Assembly: GCA_965206675.1 (NCBI GenBank)
Contig: CBDBKL010000006.1
Span: 248,001-312,000, forward strand
DNA length: 64,000 bases
Origin: CBDBKL01 sp965206675
GTDB lineage: Bacteria > Bdellovibrionota > Bdellovibrionia > Bdellovibrionales > JAKFYE01
Direction: 5' to 3'
The notes below the pieces were generated by a model. It saw only the letters and a list, made by a program, of their open reading frames with translations, had not been told where the DNA came from and ran no database searches. This document shows, piece by piece, positions 19,113-28,467 of this stretch. The number at the start of each line of letters is the position of its first letter. Positions within the stretch are counted from its first letter, which is position 1. Position numbers and translations under genes: made by a program.

Positions 19113-20792
19113 ATGCTCTTAGAACTGAGAGTTTCTAACTTTGCTATTATAGATAATATAAATATTGAGTTTCAAAAAGGGTTTAATGTTATTAGTGGGG
19201 AAACAGGAGCTGGTAAGTCCATACTTTTAAAAAGCCTGAGTCTTTTAATGGGAGGAAAATCTCCTTCTGATACCATTGGGAGTCAGTCAGATAAGGCGAA
19301 TATAGAGGGACTTTTTGATATCAGTCGTCGCCCGGACATTTCTAAACTTTTGGAAGAGCATGATATTGAAAACCCTGATAACACATTGGTTGTCAAACGT
19401 GTTATTTCTAAGAGCGGGAAAAACAAAATTTATCTTAACGGGAGTTTAACAAGTTTAAACACTTTAATAAGCGTTGTCTCCCCTCTTTTGGAACTTACGG
19501 GCCATGCTCCTTTAGTGGAAATTACAGGACAGCATGACAATAGAAATCTTTTGTCAAAATCTTATCACTTAGATTTAGTTGATCTCTATGCTGGAATAAT
19601 GAATAAGCGCAGTGAGTATGAAAAGCTTTATACCGCTTGGGTTGAGATCAAAAATGAAATACAAAATTTGGAGCAGAATCAATTAGCACGTGAGAAAGAA
19701 TTAGATTTTTTAGAATATCAGATACAGGAAATTGAATCGTTAAATCTTCAACCTGAAGAAGAGGAGACTTTGGAGGCTGATTATTTACGTATGAAAGATG
19801 CGGACAAACTCCAAGATTGGCTCAATGCCGCCTTAAGTGTCATATCGGAAAACACAAGTGCTGTGTTACCACAAATAGAGCACATTAAAAGTATGGGGGA
19901 AAATCTTTCTGATCCTAAAATTCAAAAGATTTGTAAATCATTAGATGCGATAAAAATAGAATTAGAGGATATATCTTATGAGTTAAGAAAAGAGTGTGAT
20001 GCAAGCACATGGAGTCCTAGTGAAAAGGAGAAACTAGAGCAGCGTATTTCTCAACTTAGAAAGTTACAGAAAAAGTATAGGGACACGACAATTTCTGAAG
20101 CCTACGAGCATATTAAAGTGGATATAGAAAAAATAAAAAATACAGAGAATGAGTTAGTGAAGTTAAAAAAAGATCTCTCACGGCTGGAGGGTTCTTTAGT
20201 TAAGGAAGCAGAGTCGCTCCACACCATGCGAAAGAAAAGGGTTAAAGTATTTATAGATTCCATTAATGCGGAGTTGAGTGAATTGAATATGGGTGGAGTT
20301 TTATTTGGTTTGAATGTGGAAAAACTTGAGGAGCTAACACGATCGGGATGTACGGAGATAGAGTTTACCATTCAATCTTCTAAAAAGGATAAGCCCAAGG
20401 CTCTTCAAAAAATTGCCAGTGGGGGTGAGTTAAGTCGTATTTTATTGGCGATTAAGAGGACGGTGGGAGATGGTGATCTTCCACGGACGTATATTTTTGA
20501 TGAAGTGGATACGGGAGTGAGTGGACCGACTGCGGAGATGGTGGGACGAAAGTTAAAGTCGATATCTAAGGGTGGACAGGTCTTATGTGTTACGCATTTA
20601 GCACAGGTCGCTTGTTTTGGGGACTCTCACTATTGTGTATCGAAGGTCTCTGACAGTGATGGTTTGGAGATGAAAATTTTAAAGTTGAAACAGGTTGATC
20701 GTGTGAAGGAAATTGCACGTCTTATTTCCGGCACTGAGACGAAGAAGACAAGTATAGATCACGCCAAAAAATTGTTGGATTTGAATTTGTAA
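19113..20792 (+). CDS. recN: DNA repair protein RecN
   Basis: SMC-like ATPase acting early at double-strand breaks. The 559 residues carry an N-terminal Walker A GETGAGKSILL at about 29-39, a central coiled-coil region (about 160-390), the ABC signature IASGGELSRILLAIK, Walker B TYIFDEVDTGVSG and a His-switch VTHLAQVA. It follows nadK by five bases and ends the operon; the next gene is convergent. Confidence 0.96.
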   Translation: MLLELRVSNFAIIDNINIEFQKGFNVISGETGAGKSILLKSLSLLMGGKSPSDTIGSQSDKANIEGLFDISRRPDISKLLEEHDIENPDNTLVVKRVISKSGKNKIYLNGSLTSLNTLISVVSPLLELTGHAPLVEITGQHDNRNLLSKSYHLDLVDLYAGIMNKRSEYEKLYTAWVEIKNEIQNLEQNQLAREKELDFLEYQIQEIESLNLQPEEEETLEADYLRMKDADKLQDWLNAALSVISENTSAVLPQIEHIKSMGENLSDPKIQKICKSLDAIKIELEDISYELRKECDASTWSPSEKEKLEQRISQLRKLQKKYRDTTISEAYEHIKVDIEKIKNTENELVKLKKDLSRLEGSLVKEAESLHTMRKKRVKVFIDSINAELSELNMGGVLFGLNVEKLEELTRSGCTEIEFTIQSSKKDKPKALQKIASGGELSRILLAIKRTVGDGDLPRTYIFDEVDTGVSGPTAEMVGRKLKSISKGGQVLCVTHLAQVACFGDSHYCVSKVSDSDGLEMKILKLKQVDRVKEIARLISGTETKKTSIDHAKKLLDLNL

Positions 20793-20828
20793 ATAGGTAG
20801 AAAGCTTTTTCTTAATTTATTCTTTAAA

Positions 20829-21497
20829 TTATCTATCTACTGGTACTGATGAAATTTCAAAATAAGAATGCTCTCCAAGCTCTATCTTCCCATAATGAGT
20901 ATCAAATGCATCTATAAAATAAAAATCGTCACTATTCCCGCCATCTCTCTCAACAAGTACAATAGTAATAACGCGAGATAACTGTTCTATCGTATGAAAC
21001 TTTACACTTCCTCCATTCTTTTCCGCATTTTCCCCAAGTATGGCATGTCTTCCGAAAGAAAATTGAGTAACTATATAATCCCAAATAGAAAAACTAGGTC
21101 CAAAAACTCTTTTATACTGCTCTACCCGGTTAATATTTGATCCTAAGTCATCTCTTAGAATCCAAATCTCCCAATTCCTCTCTGCGCCAAATAACCTGTC
21201 ACTAAATTCTCTGCCCGTAAAATATGGGCTATCCCTAAAGTCAAAATACATCTCTATTTTATATAATGAATTTTCCTCAGCAGTATGAGTTTCTCTAATA
21301 GCCCTTAATTCATTAATCAGTTGATCACGAGGTTTTAATGTATCCTCTAGATCCTCAATTAGTTCTTCAATCTGCTCCAACTCATTATCCTGTTCAACAA
21401 CCTGCTCATCAACTGAAGAAGAGGTAGTTTCCTGAGCTTCAACGAAGCTCCCTAAAAACACAAAAAGCCCTACTAAGAAACCTCCAACTACTTTCAT
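20829..21497 (-). CDS. Secreted protein, paralogue of the upstream gene
   Basis: The protein starts at ATG 21497: GGAGG lies five bases upstream, and an earlier in-frame ATG is part of that ribosome binding site. It has a Sec signal peptide (MKVVGGFLVGLFVFLGSFVEA), then an acidic, Glu/Asp-rich coiled-coil stretch and a beta-rich C-terminal domain with FTGR...DRLFGAERNWE. The next gene upstream encodes a paralogue with the same signal peptide and the same core words, so this is a tandem duplication. No family is recognised; the C-terminal domain probably acts in the periplasm. Confidence 0.75.
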   Translation of the reverse strand: MKVVGGFLVGLFVFLGSFVEAQETTSSSVDEQVVEQDNELEQIEELIEDLEDTLKPRDQLINELRAIRETHTAEENSLYKIEMYFDFRDSPYFTGREFSDRLFGAERNWEIWILRDDLGSNINRVEQYKRVFGPSFSIWDYIVTQFSFGRHAILGENAEKNGGSVKFHTIEQLSRVITIVLVERDGGNSDDFYFIDAFDTHYGKIELGEHSYFEISSVPVDR

Positions 21498-21537
21498 AAA
21501 TACCTCCATACCTTAGTTCCGCAACTAGTTTATTTTT

Positions 21538-22296
21538 TTAATCTTCATCTACCCGTGAAATTTTAATGTAGGAATAGTTTCCCAAAGTTACCGTTGATTC
21601 ATTAAATCTAAATATGTCTATAAAGTAAAAATCATCAGCTCCAAATGTATCTGTTTCAACAAGTGCAAGAGTAAAAACCCCATCAGGGAGTCCATGTTCC
21701 ATCACATTTTGCCGCATAACTCCTCCTTCCTTCCCAAGTATTCGTTCCCCTCCAAGAGAAAAAATAGAAAAAACACGAGAATCATAACTATCATTCCCGA
21801 TGTGGTTCTGTTTAAAAGAAAAATTCTCTTTTATATAACCTCTTATAAGGTGAAACTCCCAATTCCTTTCTGCGCCCAATAACCTGTCACCCCTTGACCT
21901 GCCCGTAAAACCTGGAGCATCTCTAAAATCAAAATATATCTCAATTTCGTATTTTTCTCCAGACTCCCTATACATACGTTCCAGAACCTCAATAAGTGAA
22001 TCGTAAACACTAAGCCCTTCCTCAAACTCTTTTATCAAACGTACCCTTTCCTCTCTCTCTATCTTCTCTTTCTCACTAACTGACAAAGAAGTAGATTCTT
22101 CAGCATTATGAGACTTTCTAAGAGTCCTTAATGCATTCTGTGCATTTTTTAACTCACTAATTAACTGATCACGAGGTTTTAATGCATCCTCCAGTTCCTC
22201 AATCTGTTCATCAACTGACGAAGTAGACTCCTGAGCATTAATGGGACTCCCTAAAAAAACAAAAAAACCTACTAAGAAACTTCCGATCACTTTCAT
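21538..22296 (-). CDS. Secreted protein, paralogue of the downstream gene
   Basis: The start is ATG 22296, preceded by GGAGG with five-base spacing, giving signal peptide MKVIGSFLVGFFVFLGSPINA; longer in-frame extensions lack a ribosome binding site. A charged coiled-coil region (about 20-110, longer than in the paralogue) is followed by the same C-terminal domain with FTGR...DRLLGAERNWE. The two genes lie 40 bases apart on the same strand. Compared with its neighbour it has an insertion of about 30 residues in the coiled coil. Function unknown. Confidence 0.75.
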   Translation of the reverse strand: MKVIGSFLVGFFVFLGSPINAQESTSSVDEQIEELEDALKPRDQLISELKNAQNALRTLRKSHNAEESTSLSVSEKEKIEREERVRLIKEFEEGLSVYDSLIEVLERMYRESGEKYEIEIYFDFRDAPGFTGRSRGDRLLGAERNWEFHLIRGYIKENFSFKQNHIGNDSYDSRVFSIFSLGGERILGKEGGVMRQNVMEHGLPDGVFTLALVETDTFGADDFYFIDIFRFNESTVTLGNYSYIKISRVDED

Positions 22297-22346
22297 AAAC
22301 GCCTCCACGCTCATCTTAGTTATATATAAATAACTTGTCAAAAATT

Positions 22347-23075
22347 TTAATCAATGAAAACCATCCTAAAATTCTCACCATCATAAAATCCATAACGTGG
22401 TGACTCCATCCAACTTCCCAAATTAATATAATAAATCCCCCCAGACAAACACTCCTCCATCTCCAAATGAGTGTGACCCATCACCATATAATCATATGAC
22501 GCTTCCCTTAACTTCTCTTCCGCATATTCTATACAACACTGCTTTATCTTTTCCCTTTTACTCTGCTCCAACTGACTCGAATACTTTCTACCCCTCTCAC
22601 TCAAATACGTACCCACTCTCCATAATCCCCTTCCAGAAACATTCTCATGCAACATACGAATACCCTTCGAACGCAAAAGCCATCTTAAAAAAAGATATCC
22701 ATAATCCTTTGAATTAAATTTATCTCCATGCTCCAAATGAAAAAGCTTATCCCCCAACTGAATATCTAGAAAATCCGTATGAACATGAATTCCAGGCCAT
22801 GCCCCTCCAATCGAAATATCATGATTCCCCTCTATATAATGAACCTTCACACCACTTTCACTTAAAACTCGAATCCTATTAACAATCGTTTGAAACTTCT
22901 CCGCCCAATAAGGATCCTCCCCTATCCAAAACTCAAAAATATCTCCCAACAAAAACAAATGAGTCGTGTCATCCCCTAAACCATTTAAAAAACAAATAAG
23001 CCCCTCTCCCCGAGGAGAATCCTCACTTTTCACATGCACATCTGATATAAAATAGGCTCTGATAGGACGACTCAT
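22347..23075 (-). CDS. lpxH: UDP-2,3-diacylglucosamine diphosphatase, LpxH-like
   Basis: Calcineurin-like phosphoesterase of 242 residues. Metal-binding motifs appear in order: ISDVH (D-x-H), LGDIFEFWIGED, EGNHD, LEHGDKF and VMGHTH. The FEFW segment and HGD-x-F are typical of LpxH, which hydrolyses UDP-2,3-diacylglucosamine to lipid X during lipid A synthesis at the inner membrane. It lies 50 bases upstream of the paralogue pair on the same strand. Other members of the superfamily cannot be fully ruled out without comparison, but the fit to LpxH is good. Confidence 0.8.
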   Translation of the reverse strand: MSRPIRAYFISDVHVKSEDSPRGEGLICFLNGLGDDTTHLFLLGDIFEFWIGEDPYWAEKFQTIVNRIRVLSESGVKVHYIEGNHDISIGGAWPGIHVHTDFLDIQLGDKLFHLEHGDKFNSKDYGYLFLRWLLRSKGIRMLHENVSGRGLWRVGTYLSERGRKYSSQLEQSKREKIKQCCIEYAEEKLREASYDYMVMGHTHLEMEECLSGGIYYINLGSWMESPRYGFYDGENFRMVFID

Positions 23076-23373
23076 TATATCTCCATAAGATCACCTGACT
23101 TATCACTAAGAAATAATAAGAACAACAAGAAAATTTTTGGACAACTTTTTATACAGGTCAAAATATATATGATATTTTAATATTCCCATAAAAATTTGAG
23201 CTTTTATCTTGAAGATTAGGGGCTATTTACATTTCAACTTTATTCGATGCTTTTAAAGCTGAAAGAGAGAAAACATTTCTCCGTATTTCAAAACACAGCT
23301 CTCTAAGGCAACAATGTGTATCTTCGTTAAAGACCGTTTGTTCTAATTTCTTAAAACAACAAAACAAGAGTCT
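23076..23373. other. Non-coding gap between ftsZ and lpxH
   Basis: About 300 AT-rich bases lie downstream of ftsZ and upstream of lpxH, both on the minus strand. I see no open frame with a ribosome binding site, no long hairpin and no repeat shared with the rest of the window. It probably holds the ftsZ transcript end and the lpxH promoter. Confidence 0.5.
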
Positions 23374-24720
23374 TCAAACATCCAAGGTTGTCTTCTGTTG
23401 ACGCCTAATAAAAGCAGGAATCTCAAAGGCCTTGCTATCAAAAGGAGCCTTGGACTCTTTAGAAGCCCCATCCGCCTCATTCACTTGAACCTCAACATCC
23501 ATATCCAATTGCTTTGCTGAAGTTTTTTGTCCACCTCGACGATACGCTCGCGCCTTTTGTAACAAGATCTCCCTTGCACTCATCTTTTTCTTTTCTGGTG
23601 TCTTTGTTTCCATCTCTGGCATAGGAGATAAGCTCTCTTCCTCTGATGACTTCATATCTTCACTTTTACTAAACATCACAGGTGACTTGGTGGCTTTATC
23701 TGATGGCATCTTACTCTTCGTAGATTGAAGACCCATCTGATGAGATAGAGAAATCTGTTGAATGCCTTGCTCGAATCCTGTGGCAATAACAGTCACTCGA
23801 ATCTCATCCTTCATTGACTCATCAATAACTGCACCAAAAATAATTTCTGCATCTTCATGTGCCGCCTCTGTGATTAACGTAGAAGCTTCATTCACCTCAT
23901 GCAAACTCAGGTCAGGTCCTCCTGTCACATTGATAATAATACCTGTCGCCCCATCAATTGTTACGTTTTCAAGCAACGGAGACAAAATAGCATTTGTCGC
24001 AGCTTCAATGGCACGATTCTCGCCACTTGCTGACCCCGTACCCATAAGAGCTATACCCTTATTCAACATCACTGTACGAATATCTGCAAAATCCAAATTA
24101 ATTAAGCCACGAACATTAATCAAACTAGATATACCCTGTACGGCCTGTAATAAAACCTCATCCGCTTTCTTAAATGTTTCAAGAAGAGGTGTTCGCTCAC
24201 TAGAAACATGAAGAAGCTTTTGATTAGGAATAACAATAAGTGTATCTACACTCGCCTTAAGTTCATCAATACCCTCATTGGCATAACGTAATCTTTTCTT
24301 ACCTTCAAAAGTAAAAGGTTTTGTTACAACTCCAATTGTTAAAGCCCCCATCTCCTTAGCAATCTTTGCAACAACAGGTGCCCCACCTGTTCCCGTTCCA
24401 CCACCCATTCCGGCAGTCACGAAAACCATATCCGCACCTTCAATCTTCTCAACAATACCGTTGTAAGACTCAATAGCCGCACGTCGACCTGTCTCCGGAT
24501 TAGCTCCAGCACCTAACCCACGAGTTATCTCTTCTCCCATTTGAACCTTGATTTCTGCACGATTGGCATAAAGTGCCTGCTGATCTGTATTTGCAACAAT
24601 GAATTCAACACCCGGCAAACCGGACTCAATCATTGTTTCAATAGCGTTGCTTCCACCACCTCCGACACCGATAACTTTTATATTTGCCCCAACACCTTTA
24701 CTCTCTTGCAGTTCAAACAT
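23374..24720 (-). CDS. ftsZ: Cell division protein FtsZ
   Basis: Tubulin-like GTPase forming the division ring. The tubulin signature GGGTGTGGAP is at about 106-115, and GGGGSNA near residue 20. The GTPase core runs to about residue 316, a variable Ser/Lys/Glu-rich linker follows, and the C-terminal peptide FEIPAFIRRQ is the site that binds FtsA and other partners. GGGGGAGA lies just before the ATG. It is the last gene of the dcw cluster and directly follows ftsA (21 bases). Confidence 0.98.
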   Translation of the reverse strand: MFELQESKGVGANIKVIGVGGGGSNAIETMIESGLPGVEFIVANTDQQALYANRAEIKVQMGEEITRGLGAGANPETGRRAAIESYNGIVEKIEGADMVFVTAGMGGGTGTGGAPVVAKIAKEMGALTIGVVTKPFTFEGKKRLRYANEGIDELKASVDTLIVIPNQKLLHVSSERTPLLETFKKADEVLLQAVQGISSLINVRGLINLDFADIRTVMLNKGIALMGTGSASGENRAIEAATNAILSPLLENVTIDGATGIIINVTGGPDLSLHEVNEASTLITEAAHEDAEIIFGAVIDESMKDEIRVTVIATGFEQGIQQISLSHQMGLQSTKSKMPSDKATKSPVMFSKSEDMKSSEEESLSPMPEMETKTPEKKKMSAREILLQKARAYRRGGQKTSAKQLDMDVEVQVNEADGASKESKAPFDSKAFEIPAFIRRQQKTTLDV

Positions 24721-24741
24721 TCTCTCCCCCTTTAAAAATTA

Positions 24742-25965
24742 TTAAAACGCTGAATCTATTAAATCTTTTATTTTACCAAAAAACCGAGGCGCACCCGGCA
24801 TCCTTAACAATCGTGTTGATTTGACTTTACTCACTTCTCTACCATATAAAACTAACCCTATACCCGTTGCATACTCAGGAGAACAAACAAAGTCCGTTAA
24901 ACCACCAAAGTTTATCGGAATACCCTTTCGAACAGGCACATCAAAGATAAACTCTCCCACTTCCATAAGTCCCTCTAGTTGACTTGTTCCCCCTGTTATG
25001 ACAACTCCTGATCCCATTAAATCTGTCATTCCACTTTGTAAAAGATCATTGTGTACATAACCTAACATCTCTTCTACCCGAGGCTCAATAACTGCAGCTA
25101 AGTCTTTGCGCAAAACAGCTCGCAACTGCCGGCCCCCAACCCCTGGAACCTCAACCGTCTCATTATCTTCTACTAAACTTGTCAAAGCACAACCATAACT
25201 CTCTTTTAACTCTTCGGCACAAGAGGGCGGTGTTCTCATACCCACAGCCACATCATTTGTTATATGATTTCCACCAAAAGAAAGCATAGACGTGTAAGTC
25301 ACATTCCCCTGTGCATAAATAATAATATTAGTTGTACCTCCACCAATATCTACAAGAGCAACACCAAGTTGTTTTTCGTCTTCTTGTAACGTAGCATAAG
25401 CGGCAGCTAAAGAACCCAAAACCAAACCGTCTACTTCAAACCCTGCTTTTCTAGTGCACTTTATAATATTCTGTAATCCCGTTCGACCTGCCGTAATAAT
25501 GCGAACATTAGATTCCAAACGAACACCAGACATCCCCACAGGATCTGCAATTCCATCTTGATCATCGACTTTAAAATCCCTGGGTAAAACATGTAAAACT
25601 TCACAGTTCACAGGAACCGTTACAGCCTTAGCAGCCCCCACAACTCTTTGAATATCTCCAGCCTTCACTTCATGATCTTTAAGAGCCACCATTCCCCTGG
25701 AATCAAACGAAGATACAGAATTTCCAGGAACACCAACATAGACAGAGTCCAAACGCACACCCGCCATAAGCTCAGCTTCTTTTTTCGCTGTCTTTATGGC
25801 ACTTGTTGTATTTTCAATGCTGACAACAGAACCCTTACGCAGACCCTGGCTTGGAACAGATCCAATACCGATGATTTCAATAGAATCGCCTCTAGGAGCC
25901 CCAACGACAACAACAATCTGAGTTGTCCCAATGTCTAGGCCCGCCACAATTCCTTTTGTGCTCAT
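24742..25965 (-). CDS. ftsA: Cell division protein FtsA
   Basis: Actin-like membrane tether for FtsZ. Phosphate and ATP-binding motifs are visible (AGLDIGTTQIVVVVG at the start, VDIGGGTTNIIIY and VITGGTSQLEG). The C-terminal end FFGKIKDLIDSAF is the amphipathic membrane-targeting helix. The start at 25965 is chosen because AAGGGA sits six bases upstream; the earlier in-frame ATG at 25983 has its purine run too close. It lies between ftsQ and ftsZ in the standard order. Confidence 0.97.
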   Translation of the reverse strand: MSTKGIVAGLDIGTTQIVVVVGAPRGDSIEIIGIGSVPSQGLRKGSVVSIENTTSAIKTAKKEAELMAGVRLDSVYVGVPGNSVSSFDSRGMVALKDHEVKAGDIQRVVGAAKAVTVPVNCEVLHVLPRDFKVDDQDGIADPVGMSGVRLESNVRIITAGRTGLQNIIKCTRKAGFEVDGLVLGSLAAAYATLQEDEKQLGVALVDIGGGTTNIIIYAQGNVTYTSMLSFGGNHITNDVAVGMRTPPSCAEELKESYGCALTSLVEDNETVEVPGVGGRQLRAVLRKDLAAVIEPRVEEMLGYVHNDLLQSGMTDLMGSGVVITGGTSQLEGLMEVGEFIFDVPVRKGIPINFGGLTDFVCSPEYATGIGLVLYGREVSKVKSTRLLRMPGAPRFFGKIKDLIDSAF

Positions 25966-26029
25966 GTTCGGTCCCTTCGCCATCCACCTTTGGCTATCTT
26001 CATAGGAAAGTCTTTTCCTATCTTTAAGG

Positions 26030-26782
26030 CTAGCGAGGTCCTACTCTTTTGACTAGGACTTTCTTAGAGAAATTCGCATCAATAACGCCTGCGGTCATCT
26101 CATGTCTTTCCAAATATTCTAAGACTTTCTCTATACGTCCTATACGAACTCTTATGTTTTCATTTCCTAAGCGAAATTTAAACTTATGATTAATTAACGC
26201 AAAAAGGATTTTATCTGCAGAACGATTGTACTCCACTGAAGAAATCGTCTCCATTGAAATATCACCCGATTGAGGAAGACTGGTTAGTATCTTGGCAGCT
26301 CTTTTTCGTAAGACTTCATTTTTTAAGAAGGGTCTGCGACTTAAAAGAGGAACATCAAAAGCCTCTAAAAGCTTCACCTTATTTAGTAAGTCGCCTTCCT
26401 GAGTAACAGGCCGGGAAAACTGTCTCGACACTTTAATATGAGCAACCACTCTCTTCGGTAACACGACGACAGACATGCGATTTGGAAACTGCCTCTGAAT
26501 TTGAACATCTTGAACCCAATTTAATTTAGAAACCTGAGACAAAATATATTTTAAATTAATATTCCAAATATTTTTCCCAAACTCAGACTCTACTATAGAT
26601 TCTAACTCACCCTGAAACGGAGTGTATTGATCTTTTTGAGACCCTGTCATCTCAAGCTCAACACTGTAGACCTTATATATCCCCGCCCTTTCTGTCAGAT
26701 AAAAAGATACAGCACCACAAATGATAATAAACAGAAATGCAAAAATATAAAATATATATGACAATCTCTTTTTATAAGGCAC
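26030..26782 (-). CDS. ftsQ: Cell division protein FtsQ
   Basis: Bitopic divisome protein of 250 residues: a short basic cytoplasmic tail, one membrane helix (about 8-27), a POTRA-like region (SVVVLPKRVVAHI is the typical strand pair) and the FtsQ/DivIB beta domain. The start codon is GTG at 26782. It precedes ftsA with 64 bases between. In most dcw clusters the gene before it is murB or ddl; here an island of about 6 kb separates it from murB, so it must have its own promoter in the 103 bases upstream. Confidence 0.9.
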   Translation of the reverse strand: MPYKKRLSYIFYIFAFLFIIICGAVSFYLTERAGIYKVYSVELEMTGSQKDQYTPFQGELESIVESEFGKNIWNINLKYILSQVSKLNWVQDVQIQRQFPNRMSVVVLPKRVVAHIKVSRQFSRPVTQEGDLLNKVKLLEAFDVPLLSRRPFLKNEVLRKRAAKILTSLPQSGDISMETISSVEYNRSADKILFALINHKFKFRLGNENIRVRIGRIEKVLEYLERHEMTAGVIDANFSKKVLVKRVGPR

Positions 26783-26885
26783 ACCTTACTCTAACACATT
26801 CCTTCTCTTTAAATGGTATTGAATGATGAATTATACTGATAAAAGTATAGCTTGTCTTATGATTTCATTTTAAGAGATAAACACC

Positions 26886-28364
26886 TTATGTGCCATAACA
26901 AAGATTATTGGAATTAGACCTCTCTTGTTCTTGCAACTCAATAATGACTTCCCTGTTCCGACCCGAAGCAAAACGCAATATTCCGTCTCCAAACTTGTTT
27001 GTTGCAAGTACACTCAACCCCAATGCAGCCAGTTTTCGAATATTTTCGGGAGATCCTCTTTCCGCAGCAGAAAACATGGCTGTACGCCCCTTATCATCTG
27101 TTGCATGTACATCCAGTCCCACATCAACAAGCTTTTGAATATTGTCAGGATTTCCAAACGCTGCAGCAGCAAACAATGCCGTTTGTCCGTAATCATTGAC
27201 GGCATGTCTATCCGCCCCTAGATCAATCACTGCCTGAATACGCTCAGGAGTTCCTCTTCCTGCAGCGGAAAACAAGGGTGTTCGCCCCCTGTTATCTCTA
27301 GCATCTACCTTCAACCCCAAATCGATAAGCTTTTGCATGTTCCTACGAGGTCCTCTTTCTGCCGCAAGAAACATTGCCGTTTCTCCATAATTATTCGTTG
27401 CATGTCTCTCTACTCCTAAATCAACAAGCATTTGAATATTCTCAGAAGTTCCTTTTTCTACTGTAGGAAACAGTGCTGTTTGTTCATAATTATCCCTAGC
27501 ATATACATCTAATCCCCAACCAACAAGCTCTCGTATTTTCGCAGGCGTTCCAAATGGCCCAGCAAAAAACAAGATCGTTCGTCCCTTATTATCTCTTGCA
27601 TGTAGATCCAATCCCAAATCGATAAGCTTTTGCGCATTCTCAGGAGGTCCAAATACTGCCGTAGCAAACAGTGCCGTTCGTCCCTTATTATCTCTTGCAT
27701 ATCTATTTGCTTTTAATTCAATGAGCTTTTCGATATTTTCAATGGTTCCTTTTTCTGCAGTATAAAAAAGTGGTGTTTCTCCATCCTTATTTGTTGCATT
27801 GACATCTAACCCCAGACCAACAAGTCTTTGAATGTCCTCAGGAGTCCCAAATGCCCCAGCAGAAAAGAGTGCCGTCTGTCGATATTTACTTGTGGCATGC
27901 ACATCTATCCCTCCATCAATCAATGCTTGCATGTTCCCTGACGCTCTCTTTCTCATAGCAAAAAACAAAGCCGTTTGGCCCTTTTTATCTCTGGCATGTA
28001 CAATATCGGGATCTAATCCAACCAATGTATGAATATTCTCAGGAGTTCCAAATGCTGCAGCGGAAAACAGTGCTGTTTCCCCATACTTATAACTTCTAAT
28101 GCGTAGATTTATCCCCATATCAAAAAGATCTTGGATATTCTGAGGGGTTCCTCTTCCTGCAATAAAAAATAGTAACGTCCGCCCTCCATTATCTCTGGCA
28201 TGTACATCTACTGCCCCTATTTCAAGAAGTGTATCTATCTCTTCAGGAGTTCCATATCTAGCAACATGAAAAAATTCTCTTTGTGTATCGGACCCATAAA
28301 TATTGAGCGAAACCAAAGAAAGTAAAACTATAATTTTAAAACAAAATGAACTAAACAATTTCAC
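26886..28364 (-). CDS. Secreted ankyrin-repeat protein, about 14 repeats
   Basis: Protein of 492 residues: a signal peptide (FKIIVLLSLVSLNIYG) followed by about 14 ankyrin-type repeats of 33 residues that fill the protein. The usual TPLHxAA of ankyrins is TALFxAA almost throughout, so the conserved His is Phe. The repeats are also recognisable at DNA level as a 99-bp tandem array. The last residues are NNLCYGT, matching the CY ending of two other secreted ankyrin proteins in the window. Likely role is protein binding outside the cytoplasm; target unknown. It lies between ftsQ and another ankyrin gene inside the dcw island. Confidence 0.88.
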   Translation of the reverse strand: MKLFSSFCFKIIVLLSLVSLNIYGSDTQREFFHVARYGTPEEIDTLLEIGAVDVHARDNGGRTLLFFIAGRGTPQNIQDLFDMGINLRIRSYKYGETALFSAAAFGTPENIHTLVGLDPDIVHARDKKGQTALFFAMRKRASGNMQALIDGGIDVHATSKYRQTALFSAGAFGTPEDIQRLVGLGLDVNATNKDGETPLFYTAEKGTIENIEKLIELKANRYARDNKGRTALFATAVFGPPENAQKLIDLGLDLHARDNKGRTILFFAGPFGTPAKIRELVGWGLDVYARDNYEQTALFPTVEKGTSENIQMLVDLGVERHATNNYGETAMFLAAERGPRRNMQKLIDLGLKVDARDNRGRTPLFSAAGRGTPERIQAVIDLGADRHAVNDYGQTALFAAAAFGNPDNIQKLVDVGLDVHATDDKGRTAMFSAAERGSPENIRKLAALGLSVLATNKFGDGILRFASGRNREVIIELQEQERSNSNNLCYGT

Positions 28365-28467
28365 AAAAATTCCTTATCGACATATACACAAAACTCTTCA
28401 GAATTGACCAACTCTTTGTTCAACTTCTCCTTCGTAACAGTGAAAAGATGTTCCTCTGAGGTCATCA

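Noticed and set aside
26886..28364. Regular 99-bp periodicity considered as a CRISPR array
   Set aside because: The units are coding, gap-free ankyrin repeats; there are no constant repeats with variable spacers and no cas operon.
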